The translations under genes and the position numbers were made by a program. The notes beneath the pieces are model-generated. The model made no database searches. It saw only the letters and a list, made by a program, of their open reading frames with translations, and was not told where the DNA came from. Shown piece by piece: positions 9,586 through 17,502 of a stretch of DNA of 64,000 nt (position 1 is its first letter; each line of letters opens with the position of its first letter). Source of the stretch: Zunongwangia mangrovi. GTDB lineage: Bacteria > Bacteroidota > Bacteroidia > Flavobacteriales > Flavobacteriaceae. Location of the stretch: NCBI RefSeq assembly GCF_900112105.1, contig NZ_FOKV01000001.1, positions 1,359,027 through 1,423,026 on the forward strand, in the 5' to 3' direction.

Positions 9586-9702
9586 ATTTAAATGCATAAT
9601 AAACTGGTAGTTTGTTAGAGTTTCAAAATAGCCATTTTTGAAAGAATTTTAAGTGGTTTTTTCGATTTTAAAATTTTATCTTCGCACTTCAAATTTATTA
9701 CG

Positions 9703-10152
9703 ATGAGCTTAGAAAAAGACGTAATGACTCAGATGAAAGCTGCTATGAAAGCAAAAGATTCAGCAGCTTTAGAAGCTTTAAGAGCAGTGAAAGGAGCTAT
9801 TCTTTTAGCAAAAACAGAAAACAGTCAGCAAGAACTAACTGAAGATCAGGAATTAAAAATCGTTCAGAAGTTGGTAAAGCAGCGTAAAGACAGCGCGCAG
9901 GTGTATAGAGAACAAAATAGAGAGGATTTAGCTGAGCCGGAAGAGCAGCAAGCTGAAGTAATCTCGCAGTTTTTACCAGAGCAATTAAGCGAAGCTGAAA
10001 TCGAAGCAAAAGTTGAAGAAATTATTGCTAAAACCGGCGCTGACGGAATGAAAGATATGGGTAAAGTAATGGGAGTTGCCTCTCAGGAACTTGCTGGTAA
10101 GGCAGATGGGAAGACCATTTCTGTAATTGTAAAGCAAAAGCTTAGCAACTAA
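9703..10152 (+). CDS. GatB/YqeY domain protein
   Basis: A 149-residue cytoplasmic protein of the YqeY family, which resembles the C-terminal tRNA-binding domain of the GatB amidotransferase subunit. Typical segments are MKAAMKAKDSAALEALRAVKGAI, the EQPEE-like middle and GMKDMGKVMGVASQELAGKADGK at the C terminus. Length is normal for the family. A -7-like TATCTTCG lies 26 bases upstream (9677-9684). A hairpin terminator and tRNA-Arg follow directly. The exact role is unknown in the family; a link to tRNA metabolism is assumed from homology. Confidence 0.93.
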   Translation: MSLEKDVMTQMKAAMKAKDSAALEALRAVKGAILLAKTENSQQELTEDQELKIVQKLVKQRKDSAQVYREQNREDLAEPEEQQAEVISQFLPEQLSEAEIEAKVEEIIAKTGADGMKDMGKVMGVASQELAGKADGKTISVIVKQKLSN

Positions 10153-10157
10153 AATAT

Positions 10158-10180
10158 TTTTTCCGACGAAGTCGGAAAAA
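10158..10180 (+). terminator. Intrinsic terminator after yqeY
   Basis: TTTTCCGAC and its complement GTCGGAAAA surround a GAA loop immediately after the yqeY stop and just before tRNA-Arg; the flanking T and A runs make it a terminator candidate. Confidence 0.6.
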
Positions 10181-10181
10181 C

Positions 10182-10255
10182 GGCCCCGTGGCGCAACTGA
10201 ATAGCGCATCAGATTTCGGCTCTGAGGGTTGGGGGTTTGAATCCCTCCGGGGTCA
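10182..10255 (+). tRNA. tRNA-Arg (anticodon TCG)
   Basis: A complete 74-base cloverleaf: acceptor arm GGCCCCG pairing with CGGGGTC (one G-U), D arm GCGC/GCGC, anticodon stem TCAGA/TCTGA with loop TTTCGGC giving anticodon TCG for CGA codons, T arm GGGGG-TTTGAAT-CCCTC and discriminator A. The CCA end is not encoded. A strong terminator follows 17 bases later. Confidence 0.95.
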
Positions 10256-10271
10256 CTTTATTTACAACTCG

Positions 10272-10307
10272 AAACCGCATAATTCTCCAGAATTATGCGG
10301 TTTTTTT
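10272..10307 (+). terminator. Intrinsic terminator after tRNA-Arg
   Basis: A long hairpin with arms AAACCGCATAATTCT and AGAATTATGCGGTTT around a CC(A) loop, followed by a run of seven T residues. Confidence 0.88.
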
Positions 10308-10334
10308 ATGTTTGTATTTCGATATAAAAATATC

Positions 10335-10772
10335 ATGAGAAGTAAAACGACCATCATATCACGAGTATTCTTTTTTCTATTGTTCTTCGTTCTTTTTAGC
10401 TGCGGAAAGAAGGATAAAAATACGACGATCGATTCAGATAAGCTTATCATAAGAATTGCCGAGATTGAAATTGATTTGGATTTTCAGCAAGATTATCTTG
10501 ATTTACTACAGGAAGAAGCTGAAGCTTCAGTGCGTTTGGAGGATGGAGTAATTGCAATTTACCCTATGTTTCAACAGGAACGTCCAGAGATTATTCAGAT
10601 TTTAGAAGTTTATAAAAATGAAACAGCTTATAAGTCTCATTTAGAAACTCCGCATTTTAAAAAATACAAAACCAATTCTGCTGAGATGGTAAAATCGCTA
10701 AAGCTGATTGATATGAATGCAATCGATCAAAAATCGATGTCTAAGATATTCTCGAAATTAGATGGATTTTAA
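10335..10772 (+). CDS. Small lipoprotein with antibiotic-biosynthesis-monooxygenase-like (ABM) fold
   Basis: A 145-residue lipoprotein. The open frame extends upstream into tRNA-Arg, so the true start must be the ATG at 10335, which gives a signal peptide with lipobox LFSC. The mature part resembles the dimeric ferredoxin-like ABM/quinol-monooxygenase fold: ASVRLEDGVIAIYPMFQQERPEIIQILEVYKNETAYKSHLETPHFKKYK matches the pattern of an EeGc-like strand, an E-x-(Y/W) strand and an A-x-x-H-x-x-T/S-x-H/F helix when read in order. Family membership is moderately secure; substrate unknown. It is unusual for this fold to be lipid-anchored, though Bacteroidota have such forms. Confidence 0.68.
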   Translation: MRSKTTIISRVFFFLLFFVLFSCGKKDKNTTIDSDKLIIRIAEIEIDLDFQQDYLDLLQEEAEASVRLEDGVIAIYPMFQQERPEIIQILEVYKNETAYKSHLETPHFKKYKTNSAEMVKSLKLIDMNAIDQKSMSKIFSKLDGF

Positions 10773-10784
10773 ATTGGAATTAAG

Positions 10785-11522
10785 TTATCTGGAGTGATAT
10801 GAGCTACGAAAATTCAGATCGCCAATCTTCAAGATTCTTCCCATAGCGTCGTATTCAATATCTAAATCGCCAATTTCTTCTACGCGATTATTAAGGCTAT
10901 ATTCGATATTTTTACAGCCTATTTTATCGATTCTGCCCTTTAAATCGTATGCAATTTTGGTGTTGCCAATCTTATTGATTTGATTTTTAAAATTGTAGTA
11001 GATCCTCTTATTTCCGATTTTATCTATAAAATTTCTGAAGTTGTAGTCAATTTTTAAGTTTCCTACTTTCTCAATTTTTCCATGAAAACCATAAGAAATC
11101 GCATATTTTCCAATTTTATCGATCTTATCTTTTAAATTGTATTCAATCGGAATATTTCCAATTTTGCTTATGCGATTTTGAAAATTATAATCGATCGAAT
11201 AACCGTTAAAATAATTGATCTCGTTATTAAAGTTTAATTGAAAATTATTCCAAAGGCTTTCGGGTAAATTTTGCTGAAGCTGAAGATAACTTCGTTTTTC
11301 TTCAAGAATAATTACAGGATCTTGTTCCAAATTTACACCAATAGGTATATCTTCAATAAGATCCAGGTAAGCGATTTTTCCTTCAGTATTAATAATGATG
11401 CGGTCAACCTGAATAAAAATGCTTCCGTCTAAACCTATAACGGGCTCGATATTTTGGGAGAAGATCTGTCGTGGTGTGAGGAGAAGGAACAGAAAAAATA
11501 GAAAGTAATGATGATGTTTCAT
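10785..11522 (-). CDS. Secreted protein built of eight 16-residue repeats, function unknown
   Basis: A 245-residue protein with a signal peptide ending near FSQN. I do not recognise a characterised family. Residues about 105-236 contain a tandem repeat with an exact 16-residue period: the triplet KIG (or KVG/EIG) occurs at 120, 136, 152, 168, 184, 200, 216 and 232, each followed by a pattern of I-x-Y five to seven residues later and a basic residue plus Ile before the next triplet. Such regular I-x-Y/KIG spacing suggests a beta-solenoid or RHS/YD-like strand stack. The N-terminal 100 residues also contain short strand-like motifs. No operon partner: the neighbours are convergent or separated. 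Confidence 0.75.
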   Translation of the reverse strand: MKHHHYFLFFLFLLLTPRQIFSQNIEPVIGLDGSIFIQVDRIIINTEGKIAYLDLIEDIPIGVNLEQDPVIILEEKRSYLQLQQNLPESLWNNFQLNFNNEINYFNGYSIDYNFQNRISKIGNIPIEYNLKDKIDKIGKYAISYGFHGKIEKVGNLKIDYNFRNFIDKIGNKRIYYNFKNQINKIGNTKIAYDLKGRIDKIGCKNIEYSLNNRVEEIGDLDIEYDAMGRILKIGDLNFRSSYHSR

Positions 11523-11575
11523 GTTCGCTTTTTGATTGATTAAAAAACGAGCACAAAATGCATGCCTTATTTTTT

Positions 11576-12481
11576 CTATATTTCTACACTTTTACCATTA
11601 CCGGCAACAGATTTGCTTCCGTTTAAGTAGAAATCAACTCGCCCAAGGTAAAGTCCGTAGCAGCCAACCTGGTTAATCATCACATTTTTATCGGCTTTGT
11701 TTTTTACTATTGTTGGCTCATCTAAAAAAGTATGCGTGTGGCCACCAATAATAAGGTCGATATTCTCGGTTTTTGAGGCTAATTTATGATCATCTACTTT
11801 TTCGCTGTCGTATTTATATCCTAAATGAGAAAGGCAAATTATCAGATCACAGTTTTCTTCTTTTTTTAAGGTGTTGCTCATATCTGTCGCCATTTCGATA
11901 GGATCAAGATATTTTGTTTCCTTATAAAGTTTATCGTTTACCAAACCTTTGAGTTCAATCCCAACGCCAAAAACGCCAATTCTTACTCCGTTTTTCGTGA
12001 AGATCTTGTAAGGCTTGGTGTGGCCGTCCATAATGGTATTGCTGAAATCGTAATTCGAAATTAAAAAATCGAAGTCGGCATGTGGAAGCTGTGCAAACAA
12101 ACCATCAATTCCGTTATCAAAATCGTGATTTCCTAAAGTTGAAGCATCATACTTTAGTTTGCTCATTAATTTGAATTCTAATTCGCCGCCGTAAAAATTA
12201 AAATAAGGAGTACCCTGAAAAATATCCCCAGCATCTAACAAAAGCGTGTTAGGATTTTCTTTTCTAATCTTTTCGATAAGTACGGCTCTTTTTGCAACAC
12301 CGCCCATATTTGGGTTACGGTGATGATCTGGACCAAAAGCTTCAATATGGCTATGCACATCGTTGGTGTGCAAAATGGTAATATGTCTAGGAGCTTCAGA
12401 AAAACTAAGCGAAGATAGTCCGCCTAATCCTACAAATGCTGAAGCTGCTGATGTTTGCTGAATAAAATTTCTTCTTTTCAT
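11576..12481 (-). CDS. Tat-exported metallophosphatase, N-terminal half of a split 5'-nucleotidase
   Basis: A 301-residue calcineurin-like metallophosphoesterase equal to the catalytic domain of UshA-type 5'-nucleotidases. The N terminus MKRRNFIQQTSAASAFVGLGG is a twin-arginine signal. Metal-ligand motifs are complete: HTNDVHSH, LLDAGDIFQG, LGNHDFDNG, CLSHLGYK and GGHTHTF. It ends soon after the phosphatase core and lacks the C-terminal nucleotide-specificity domain, which is encoded as a separate lipoprotein immediately upstream in the same operon. Probably hydrolyses nucleotides or other phosphomonoesters in the periplasm. Confidence 0.9.
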   Translation of the reverse strand: MKRRNFIQQTSAASAFVGLGGLSSLSFSEAPRHITILHTNDVHSHIEAFGPDHHRNPNMGGVAKRAVLIEKIRKENPNTLLLDAGDIFQGTPYFNFYGGELEFKLMSKLKYDASTLGNHDFDNGIDGLFAQLPHADFDFLISNYDFSNTIMDGHTKPYKIFTKNGVRIGVFGVGIELKGLVNDKLYKETKYLDPIEMATDMSNTLKKEENCDLIICLSHLGYKYDSEKVDDHKLASKTENIDLIIGGHTHTFLDEPTIVKNKADKNVMINQVGCYGLYLGRVDFYLNGSKSVAGNGKSVEI

Positions 12482-12532
12482 GGGGAATCAATTCAGGTTA
12501 AGAATTTGCTTGTAATCCTCAATAAGGCTAAG

Positions 12533-13285
12533 CTATTCTTTAATAAATCTGTCGTCTTGTTTTGCTTTTATCGTATCGATCTTATGGAAGTAATCGATAA
12601 TCGCATTTCTAAGTTTATAATTGATATTGTATAAATTAACCGGATCGCTAAAAAAATACATGCTATCGCCTCCCTGCTGCAAATAATCTGATGTAGCCAC
12701 AAAATAATTCTGGTCGGGATCTATCGATTTTCCATTTACGCTGGCGCTGATTACTTTAAAATCTTTATTCATTTTTATGTTGATACCACTAACCGGGTGT
12801 GCCGACTTTCCTTTTTCAAGATAAGAAAGAAGTTTCATTACTTTTTCTCCGCTTAATTCAGTCACCACGATGTGATTTTCAAAAGGCATCATGTTGTAAG
12901 CATCGCGAGTAGTAATTGGGCCTTTGTTTAATTCAGCTCTAATTCCGCCGTAATTAAGCAATACAAAATCTATAGAATTTCCGGTGCGACTTTTAAAAAC
13001 AGGATTAGCCTGTTCCATCACAATATCGGCCATTAAATTACCAATTCCGGTATTCATTCCTTTTTCGCCTTTGCTTAAAACGCCGGGATTGTAGGCTAAA
13101 GTGCTATCCAGTGTTTTATTTAGGTGTTCTTTAAAAGGAGCGATAAATTCTTCAATTTCGGGATCTGCTGTGATCGTATTATCGATAGGAATTTCCTTGC
13201 CTTCAAGCTTTGTTTGGGAATTTTTGCAGGAAATAAGACTTAAAAAGCAAAAGATGAGGGGAATCTGTTTTATAACTTTTTTCAT
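12533..13285 (-). CDS. Lipoprotein corresponding to the C-terminal domain of 5'-nucleotidase
   Basis: A 250-residue lipoprotein (lipobox LISC) that matches the substrate-binding C-terminal domain of UshA-family 5'-nucleotidases: GNLMADIVMEQ, the FVLLNYGGIRAEL motif that contacts the nucleotide, GPITTRDAYNMMPFENHIVVTELSG and YFVATSDYLQQGGDSMYFF. No catalytic phosphatase domain is present; that is the next gene in the operon, 51 bases downstream. The pair would have to associate at the membrane to make a conventional active enzyme. Confidence 0.9.
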   Translation of the reverse strand: MKKVIKQIPLIFCFLSLISCKNSQTKLEGKEIPIDNTITADPEIEEFIAPFKEHLNKTLDSTLAYNPGVLSKGEKGMNTGIGNLMADIVMEQANPVFKSRTGNSIDFVLLNYGGIRAELNKGPITTRDAYNMMPFENHIVVTELSGEKVMKLLSYLEKGKSAHPVSGINIKMNKDFKVISASVNGKSIDPDQNYFVATSDYLQQGGDSMYFFSDPVNLYNINYKLRNAIIDYFHKIDTIKAKQDDRFIKE

Positions 13286-13453
13286 AGTAACTTAATTGCA
13301 GGGCAAAGGTACATAGATTACAAAAGTAGGCGCTATTTCTTCGGAAGAAATTAAAGTAAAGCCAAGATTATGTAATTATTGTAACAAAAAAAACAAACCT
13401 GTTAAATATGAAAACTCAGCTTAAGATTGCAGGCTTCTGGCTAGGAAAATTTT

Positions 13454-14002
13454 ATGAGAAATTATTTACATTTGCAGGCCAATATCACTGCAGTGTTTAA
13501 GAATTTTAAATATTTTTTAGCTGAAAAGAAGCTTTCGAAACAAAATTCGGAAGTTATTGCTGAAAAAAATAAGAAATTTATCACGAAAGTGGGCTTGGTA
13601 ACTACCGCGGAAGATTTTGAAGAGGTAAAGCCACTTTTAAAACTTCAGCAGCAGTTAAAAATTGCGAAAAGCGATTTTAAAGTTCTTGTTTGTACTGCAA
13701 AACCAGCTTCTGTAGAAGATGAAAGAGCGATTTTCTTTGCCCCTTCAGAAATAAAAGCGGGCGGAAATATCCAATATGAAGATGTAAAGGATTTTCTTAA
13801 GTCGAAATTCGATGTTTTTATCTCTTTTTCTAAAAGCGATAACAAACTAAAAAATCTGGTCTTTAGATGTGTAAAATCAGCTTTAAAGATCGATCACATA
13901 AAAGAAAGTCATTTGGCAGACCTTACGATCGAAACAGAAGATGTCGCATTGTACCAACAGGAAATCCTAAAATACTTAAAAATACTAAAACAAATACGAT
14001 AA
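13454..14002 (+). CDS. DUF6913-like protein upstream of dapA
   Basis: A 182-residue cytoplasmic protein of unknown function that resembles the DUF6913 family commonly found next to dapA in Flavobacteriaceae. Recognisable parts are KVGLVTTAEDFEE near residue 47, DFKVLVCTAK, and the C-terminal FDVFISFSKSDNKLKNLVFRCVKSALKI followed by YQQEILKYLKILKQI. Its stop codon abuts the dapA ATG without any gap, so the two are translationally coupled. The family name is a moderate-confidence assignment; no catalytic motif is evident. Confidence 0.7.
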   Translation: MRNYLHLQANITAVFKNFKYFLAEKKLSKQNSEVIAEKNKKFITKVGLVTTAEDFEEVKPLLKLQQQLKIAKSDFKVLVCTAKPASVEDERAIFFAPSEIKAGGNIQYEDVKDFLKSKFDVFISFSKSDNKLKNLVFRCVKSALKIDHIKESHLADLTIETEDVALYQQEILKYLKILKQIR

Positions 14003-14893
14003 ATGAGCGCGTTTGTAGGCACGGGAGTAGCTTTGGTAACTCCGTTTAAAAATGATCTAAGCATAGATTTTGAAGCTTTAGAGCGATTGGTAGAAGACCA
14101 GATCGCTAATGGTATCGATTATCTTGTGGTTTTAGGAACTACAGGAGAATATTCTACGCTTAATAAACAGGAGAAGGAGCAGGTGATCGATTGTATCGTA
14201 AAGACAAACAGTAATCGTCTTCCTTTGGTTTTAGGAATTGGAGGTAATAATACTATGGCTGTTGTAGAGCAGTTAAAAACTACAGATCTTTCAGCTTTTC
14301 AGGCAGTATTATCGGTTTCTCCTTATTATAACAAACCTTCTCAGGAAGGGATCTTTCAGCATTTTAAACTGGTAGCAGAAGCTTCACCGCTTCCTATTAT
14401 TTTATATAATGTGCCGGGTAGAACAAGTTCTAATATTTTGCCAGAAACAATTGCCAGAATTGCGAAAGAATGTGATAATGTAATTGGAGTAAAAGAAGCC
14501 GCAGGAGATATCGTGCAGGCCATGAAATTAATTAGCCTGGTGCCTAAAGATTTTAAGGTGATCTCTGGTGACGATATGATCACTTTACCAATGACGCTGG
14601 CTGGTGGGGCAGGAGTGATTTCTGTAATTGGACAGGGATTTCCGGCAGAATTTTCGCAAATGGTGAAGCTGGGATTAGAAGGTAATGCCAAAGAAGCTTA
14701 TCAATTACATTATAGAATAGCACCTTCTATAGACCTTATTTTTGCTGAAGGAAATCCGGTGGGAATTAAATCTTTATTAGAGAAAAAAGGAATCTGTTCT
14801 AAGAATGTGAGACTTCCATTAGTTAATGCTTCGGAAGGATTACAAGCTAAAATTGGAGATTTTGTACATAATTTTCAAGCTGAAGTAGTTTAA
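14003..14893 (+). CDS. dapA: 4-hydroxy-tetrahydrodipicolinate synthase
   Basis: A 296-residue DapA that condenses pyruvate with aspartate semialdehyde in the lysine/diaminopimelate pathway. The N-terminal [27 protein letters not shown] (threonine pair of the proton relay), [19 protein letters not shown] (catalytic tyrosine) and [10 protein letters not shown] (Schiff-base lysine) are all present on an (alpha/beta)8 barrel of normal length. The ATG follows the upstream stop directly. A terminator lies about 35 bases after the stop. Confidence 0.97.
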   Translation: MSAFVGTGVALVTPFKNDLSIDFEALERLVEDQIANGIDYLVVLGTTGEYSTLNKQEKEQVIDCIVKTNSNRLPLVLGIGGNNTMAVVEQLKTTDLSAFQAVLSVSPYYNKPSQEGIFQHFKLVAEASPLPIILYNVPGRTSSNILPETIARIAKECDNVIGVKEAAGDIVQAMKLISLVPKDFKVISGDDMITLPMTLAGGAGVISVIGQGFPAEFSQMVKLGLEGNAKEAYQLHYRIAPSIDLIFAEGNPVGIKSLLEKKGICSKNVRLPLVNASEGLQAKIGDFVHNFQAEVV

Positions 14894-14926
14894 AGGCAAC
14901 TTCAGATTTTAAAATTTTGATTAGTA

Positions 14927-14952
14927 AAAGCTGCTTTTGGGCAGCTTTTTTT
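14927..14952 (+). terminator. Intrinsic terminator after dapA
   Basis: AAAGCTGC and its complement GCAGCTTT flank a 6-base loop and are followed by a T-run. Confidence 0.85.
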
Positions 14953-15073
14953 AGTTTTAGCGAGAATAAATTTTTTCCGCAGAAAAAATAAACATCGCTT
15001 AGGTATAATAAATAAAGGCTTTTGCTGTTATTCTTGTACGAGCGGAAAGTTTTTTTTATAATTCCAAAAACTG

Positions 15074-15081
15074 TACTTTTG
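15074..15081 (+). promoter_or_regulatory. Bacteroidota -7 element upstream of bamD
   Basis: TACTTTTG matches the Bacteroidota -7 consensus TAnnTTTG exactly. It lies five bases before the first ATG of the bamD frame (15086), so transcription would begin about at that codon. This argues for starting translation at 15098 or 15101. No good -33 TTG at the standard spacing is evident. Confidence 0.6.
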
Positions 15082-15100
15082 CAAGATGTTTTTACAAATG

Positions 15101-15931
15101 ATGAAAAAAGGATTACTTTTATTAGGTTTACTTTTTGTACTACAGTCCTGTGGGGACTACCAAAAGATGTTAAAAAGTGAAAATGCAGGTGAGAAATACA
15201 CCTTTGCAGAAAACCTTTATAACGAAGCCAAAGCCGAAGATAGTAATCGAAAATTTAGAAAAGCGATTCGGCTTTTCGAACAAATTTTACCACAGTATCG
15301 TGGGAAGCCTCAAGGAGAAAAATTAAGTTATCTTTTTGCAGATTCTTACTATCAGGTGGGTGATTATTATTTGTCTAGTTTCGAATTCGAAAGATTTGTA
15401 CAATCATATCCTAACAGTGATAAAGTAGAGGAAGCTTCTTTTAAATCGGCTAAAAGTTATTTTGAAGAATCTCCTCGTTACGATCTGGATCAAACAGATA
15501 CCAATAAAGCGATCGAAGCTTTACAAAGTTATCTTAACAGATATCCTGAAGGAGAATATGCAGAGGAAGCCAACTTAATGGCGACCGAGCTTCGATTAAA
15601 ATTAGAGAAAAAAGCATTTGAAATTGCAAAACAATATTGGAGAATTGGAGGGAATTACCGTGAAGGAAACTTTACTGCGGCAATTACATCTTTCAATAAT
15701 TTTATAGCAGATTATCCAGGTACGCCATATCGCGAAGAAGCGTTTTACCTAAGATTTGATGCAGCTTATTCTTATGCAATAAACAGTTACAGGAATTTAA
15801 TGCAAGAGCGTTTACAGGAAGCAGAGGAGTATTACCAGGCGTACAAGAAAAGTTACCCAGAAGGTGAATACATCGCCAATGTAAACGAAGCATACCAGGA
15901 TATACAAGCAAGGTTGAAAACTTTTAATTAG
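15101..15931 (+). CDS. bamD: Outer-membrane protein assembly factor BamD
   Basis: A lipoprotein of the BAM complex that assembles outer-membrane beta-barrels. From the ATG at 15101 it has 276 residues; the frame begins at 15086, but the promoter position makes that start unlikely. Signal peptide with lipobox VLQSC, then five TPR-like repeats: SNRKFRKAIRLFEQILPQYRGKPQGEK, LSYLFADSYYQVGDYYLSSFEFERFVQSYPNSDKVEEA and TAAITSFNNFIADYPGTPYREEAFYLRF are the clearest. First gene of the bamD-rpoZ-coaBC-porD-recN run that is conserved in Bacteroidota. Confidence 0.94.
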   Translation: MKKGLLLLGLLFVLQSCGDYQKMLKSENAGEKYTFAENLYNEAKAEDSNRKFRKAIRLFEQILPQYRGKPQGEKLSYLFADSYYQVGDYYLSSFEFERFVQSYPNSDKVEEASFKSAKSYFEESPRYDLDQTDTNKAIEALQSYLNRYPEGEYAEEANLMATELRLKLEKKAFEIAKQYWRIGGNYREGNFTAAITSFNNFIADYPGTPYREEAFYLRFDAAYSYAINSYRNLMQERLQEAEEYYQAYKKSYPEGEYIANVNEAYQDIQARLKTFN

Positions 15932-15941
15932 TTTAAGGAAA

Positions 15942-16274
15942 ATGGATATTAAAAAAACTGAAGCAGCGGTAAACACGACTACGCTCGACAAGAATCAAAT
16001 TGATGCGCCTACAGATAATATTTATGAGGCAATTTCAATTATCGCTAAAAGAGCTAACCAGATCAATACCGAGATCAAAAAAGAGTTACTTGAAAAGCTA
16101 GACGAGTTTGCTACTTATAACGACAGTTTAGACGAAATCTTTGAAAACAAGGAGCAAATCGAAGTTTCTAAGTTTTACGAAAGACTTCCTAAACCACATG
16201 CGTTAGCAGTAGAAGAGTGGTTAAGCGATAAGATCTATTATCGTAACACCAAAGAATCTGAAGATTCAATCTAA
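15942..16274 (+). CDS. rpoZ: RNA polymerase omega subunit (Bacteroidota type)
   Basis: A 110-residue omega-like subunit. The conserved core is TDNIYEAISIIAKRANQINTEIKKELLEKLDEF, the RpoZ helix region in which an R-A-x-Q/R-I segment contacts the beta' subunit. The C-terminal KPHALAVEEWLSDKIYYR is typical of Bacteroidota omega proteins. It starts 10 bases after bamD with an AAGGA-type ribosome-binding sequence and lies 25 bases before coaBC. Confidence 0.9.
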   Translation: MDIKKTEAAVNTTTLDKNQIDAPTDNIYEAISIIAKRANQINTEIKKELLEKLDEFATYNDSLDEIFENKEQIEVSKFYERLPKPHALAVEEWLSDKIYYRNTKESEDSI

Positions 16275-16299
16275 AAAGATTTTAATAGATCTATAGCAT

Positions 16300-17502
16300 A
16301 TGTCTGTACTACGAGGCAAAAAAATACTTTTGGGTATTACCGGCGGTATTGCTGCCTATAAAACCGCCTCGTTAGTCCGACTTTTCATTAAGGCCGGCGC
16401 CGAAGTCCGTGTGGTGATGACGCCGGCTGCAAAAGATTTTATTACTCCGCTTACTCTTTCTACCCTGTCCAAAAACGAAGTATATTCTTCTTTTACTGAA
16501 GACGAAGATGAAGTTTGGAACAATCATGTAGAACTTGGCTTATGGGCAGATCTTATGCTTATAGCCCCGGCAACGGCCAATACACTTTCTAAAATGGCAA
16601 CCGGTAATAGTGATAACTTTTTACTGGCTACTTATGTTTCGGCTAAATGCCCGGTTTTCTTTGCACCGGCAATGGATTTGGATATGTATAAACATCCTTC
16701 CACTAAAAATAGCTTTGAAACTTTAAAAAACTACGGAAATTTTATGATCCCTGCCGGCACAGGAGAACTTGCCAGTGGTTTAAGTGGTGAAGGCAGAATG
16801 GCCGAGCCTGAAGAGATATTTCAGTTTTTAGAAGATCATTTATCAGCTTCTTTACCCTTAAAAGGAAAACATGTTATGATCACTGCAGGACCAACTTACG
16901 AGGCCATAGATCCTGTGCGGTTTATTGGTAATCACAGTAGTGGTAAAATGGGGTACGAGATTGCCAAAGCAGCTGCAGATCTTGGCGCTGAGGTTACTTT
17001 AATATCTGGTCCCACTCATTTGCAAATTGCTGAAGATCATATCAATCTTATCAAGGTGGTGAGCACGCAGGACATGTATGATGCCGTCATGGCAAACTTT
17101 GAAACAGCAGATGTTGTGATCGCTGCCGCAGCGGTAGCAGATTATAAGCCTGAAAGTGTAGCCGACCAAAAAATTAAAAAAGCCGATGAGACTTTAACAA
17201 TACGGCTTACCAAAACTCAGGATATTTTGCGTTCTTTAGGAGAGCGCAAGCAGCATCAAAAATTAATTGGTTTTGCTTTAGAGACCAATAATGAGCTGGA
17301 AAATGCAAAAGCAAAGCTGCAAAAAAAGAATTTAGATTTTGTGGTGCTTAATTCGCTTCAGGATAAAGGTGCAGGATTTAAGAATGATACTAACAAAGTA
17401 AGTTTTGTTTTTCAGGACGAAGTAAAAACCTTTGGTTTAAAACCAAAATCTGAAGTTGCGGTAGATATCCTTAACGAAATAATCGAACTTTTAAATGAAT
17501 AG
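16300..17502 (+). CDS. coaBC: Bifunctional phosphopantothenoylcysteine decarboxylase / phosphopantothenate-cysteine ligase
   Basis: A 400-residue two-domain enzyme of coenzyme A biosynthesis. The N-terminal flavodoxin-like decarboxylase domain has GKKILLGITGGIAAYKTASLVR, the active-site histidine in NNHVELGLWADLMLIAPATANTLSKMATG and the substrate-lid motif AMDLDMYKHPST. The C-terminal ligase domain starts near residue 188 with KGKHVMITAGPTYEAIDPVRFIGNHSSGKMG and includes AAVADYKPE and KTQDIL. The last codons overlap the next gene by 8 bases. Same pathway as coaE further right. Confidence 0.97.
   Translation: MSVLRGKKILLGITGGIAAYKTASLVRLFIKAGAEVRVVMTPAAKDFITPLTLSTLSKNEVYSSFTEDEDEVWNNHVELGLWADLMLIAPATANTLSKMATGNSDNFLLATYVSAKCPVFFAPAMDLDMYKHPSTKNSFETLKNYGNFMIPAGTGELASGLSGEGRMAEPEEIFQFLEDHLSASLPLKGKHVMITAGPTYEAIDPVRFIGNHSSGKMGYEIAKAAADLGAEVTLISGPTHLQIAEDHINLIKVVSTQDMYDAVMANFETADVVIAAAAVADYKPESVADQKIKKADETLTIRLTKTQDILRSLGERKQHQKLIGFALETNNELENAKAKLQKKNLDFVVLNSLQDKGAGFKNDTNKVSFVFQDEVKTFGLKPKSEVAVDILNEIIELLNE

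Noticed and set aside
10188..10334. Upstream extension of the small lipoprotein frame into tRNA-Arg
   Set aside because: It reads through the tRNA and its terminator and would hide the signal peptide; the ATG at 10335 is the sensible start.
11576..13285. Frameshift explanation for the split 5'-nucleotidase
   Set aside because: The domains are in reverse order with separate export signals and a 51-base gap, so this is not a broken single gene.
13408..13500. 30-codon open frame just before the DUF6913-like gene
   Set aside because: Overlaps the real gene in another frame and has no distinguishing features; could only be a leader peptide by speculation.
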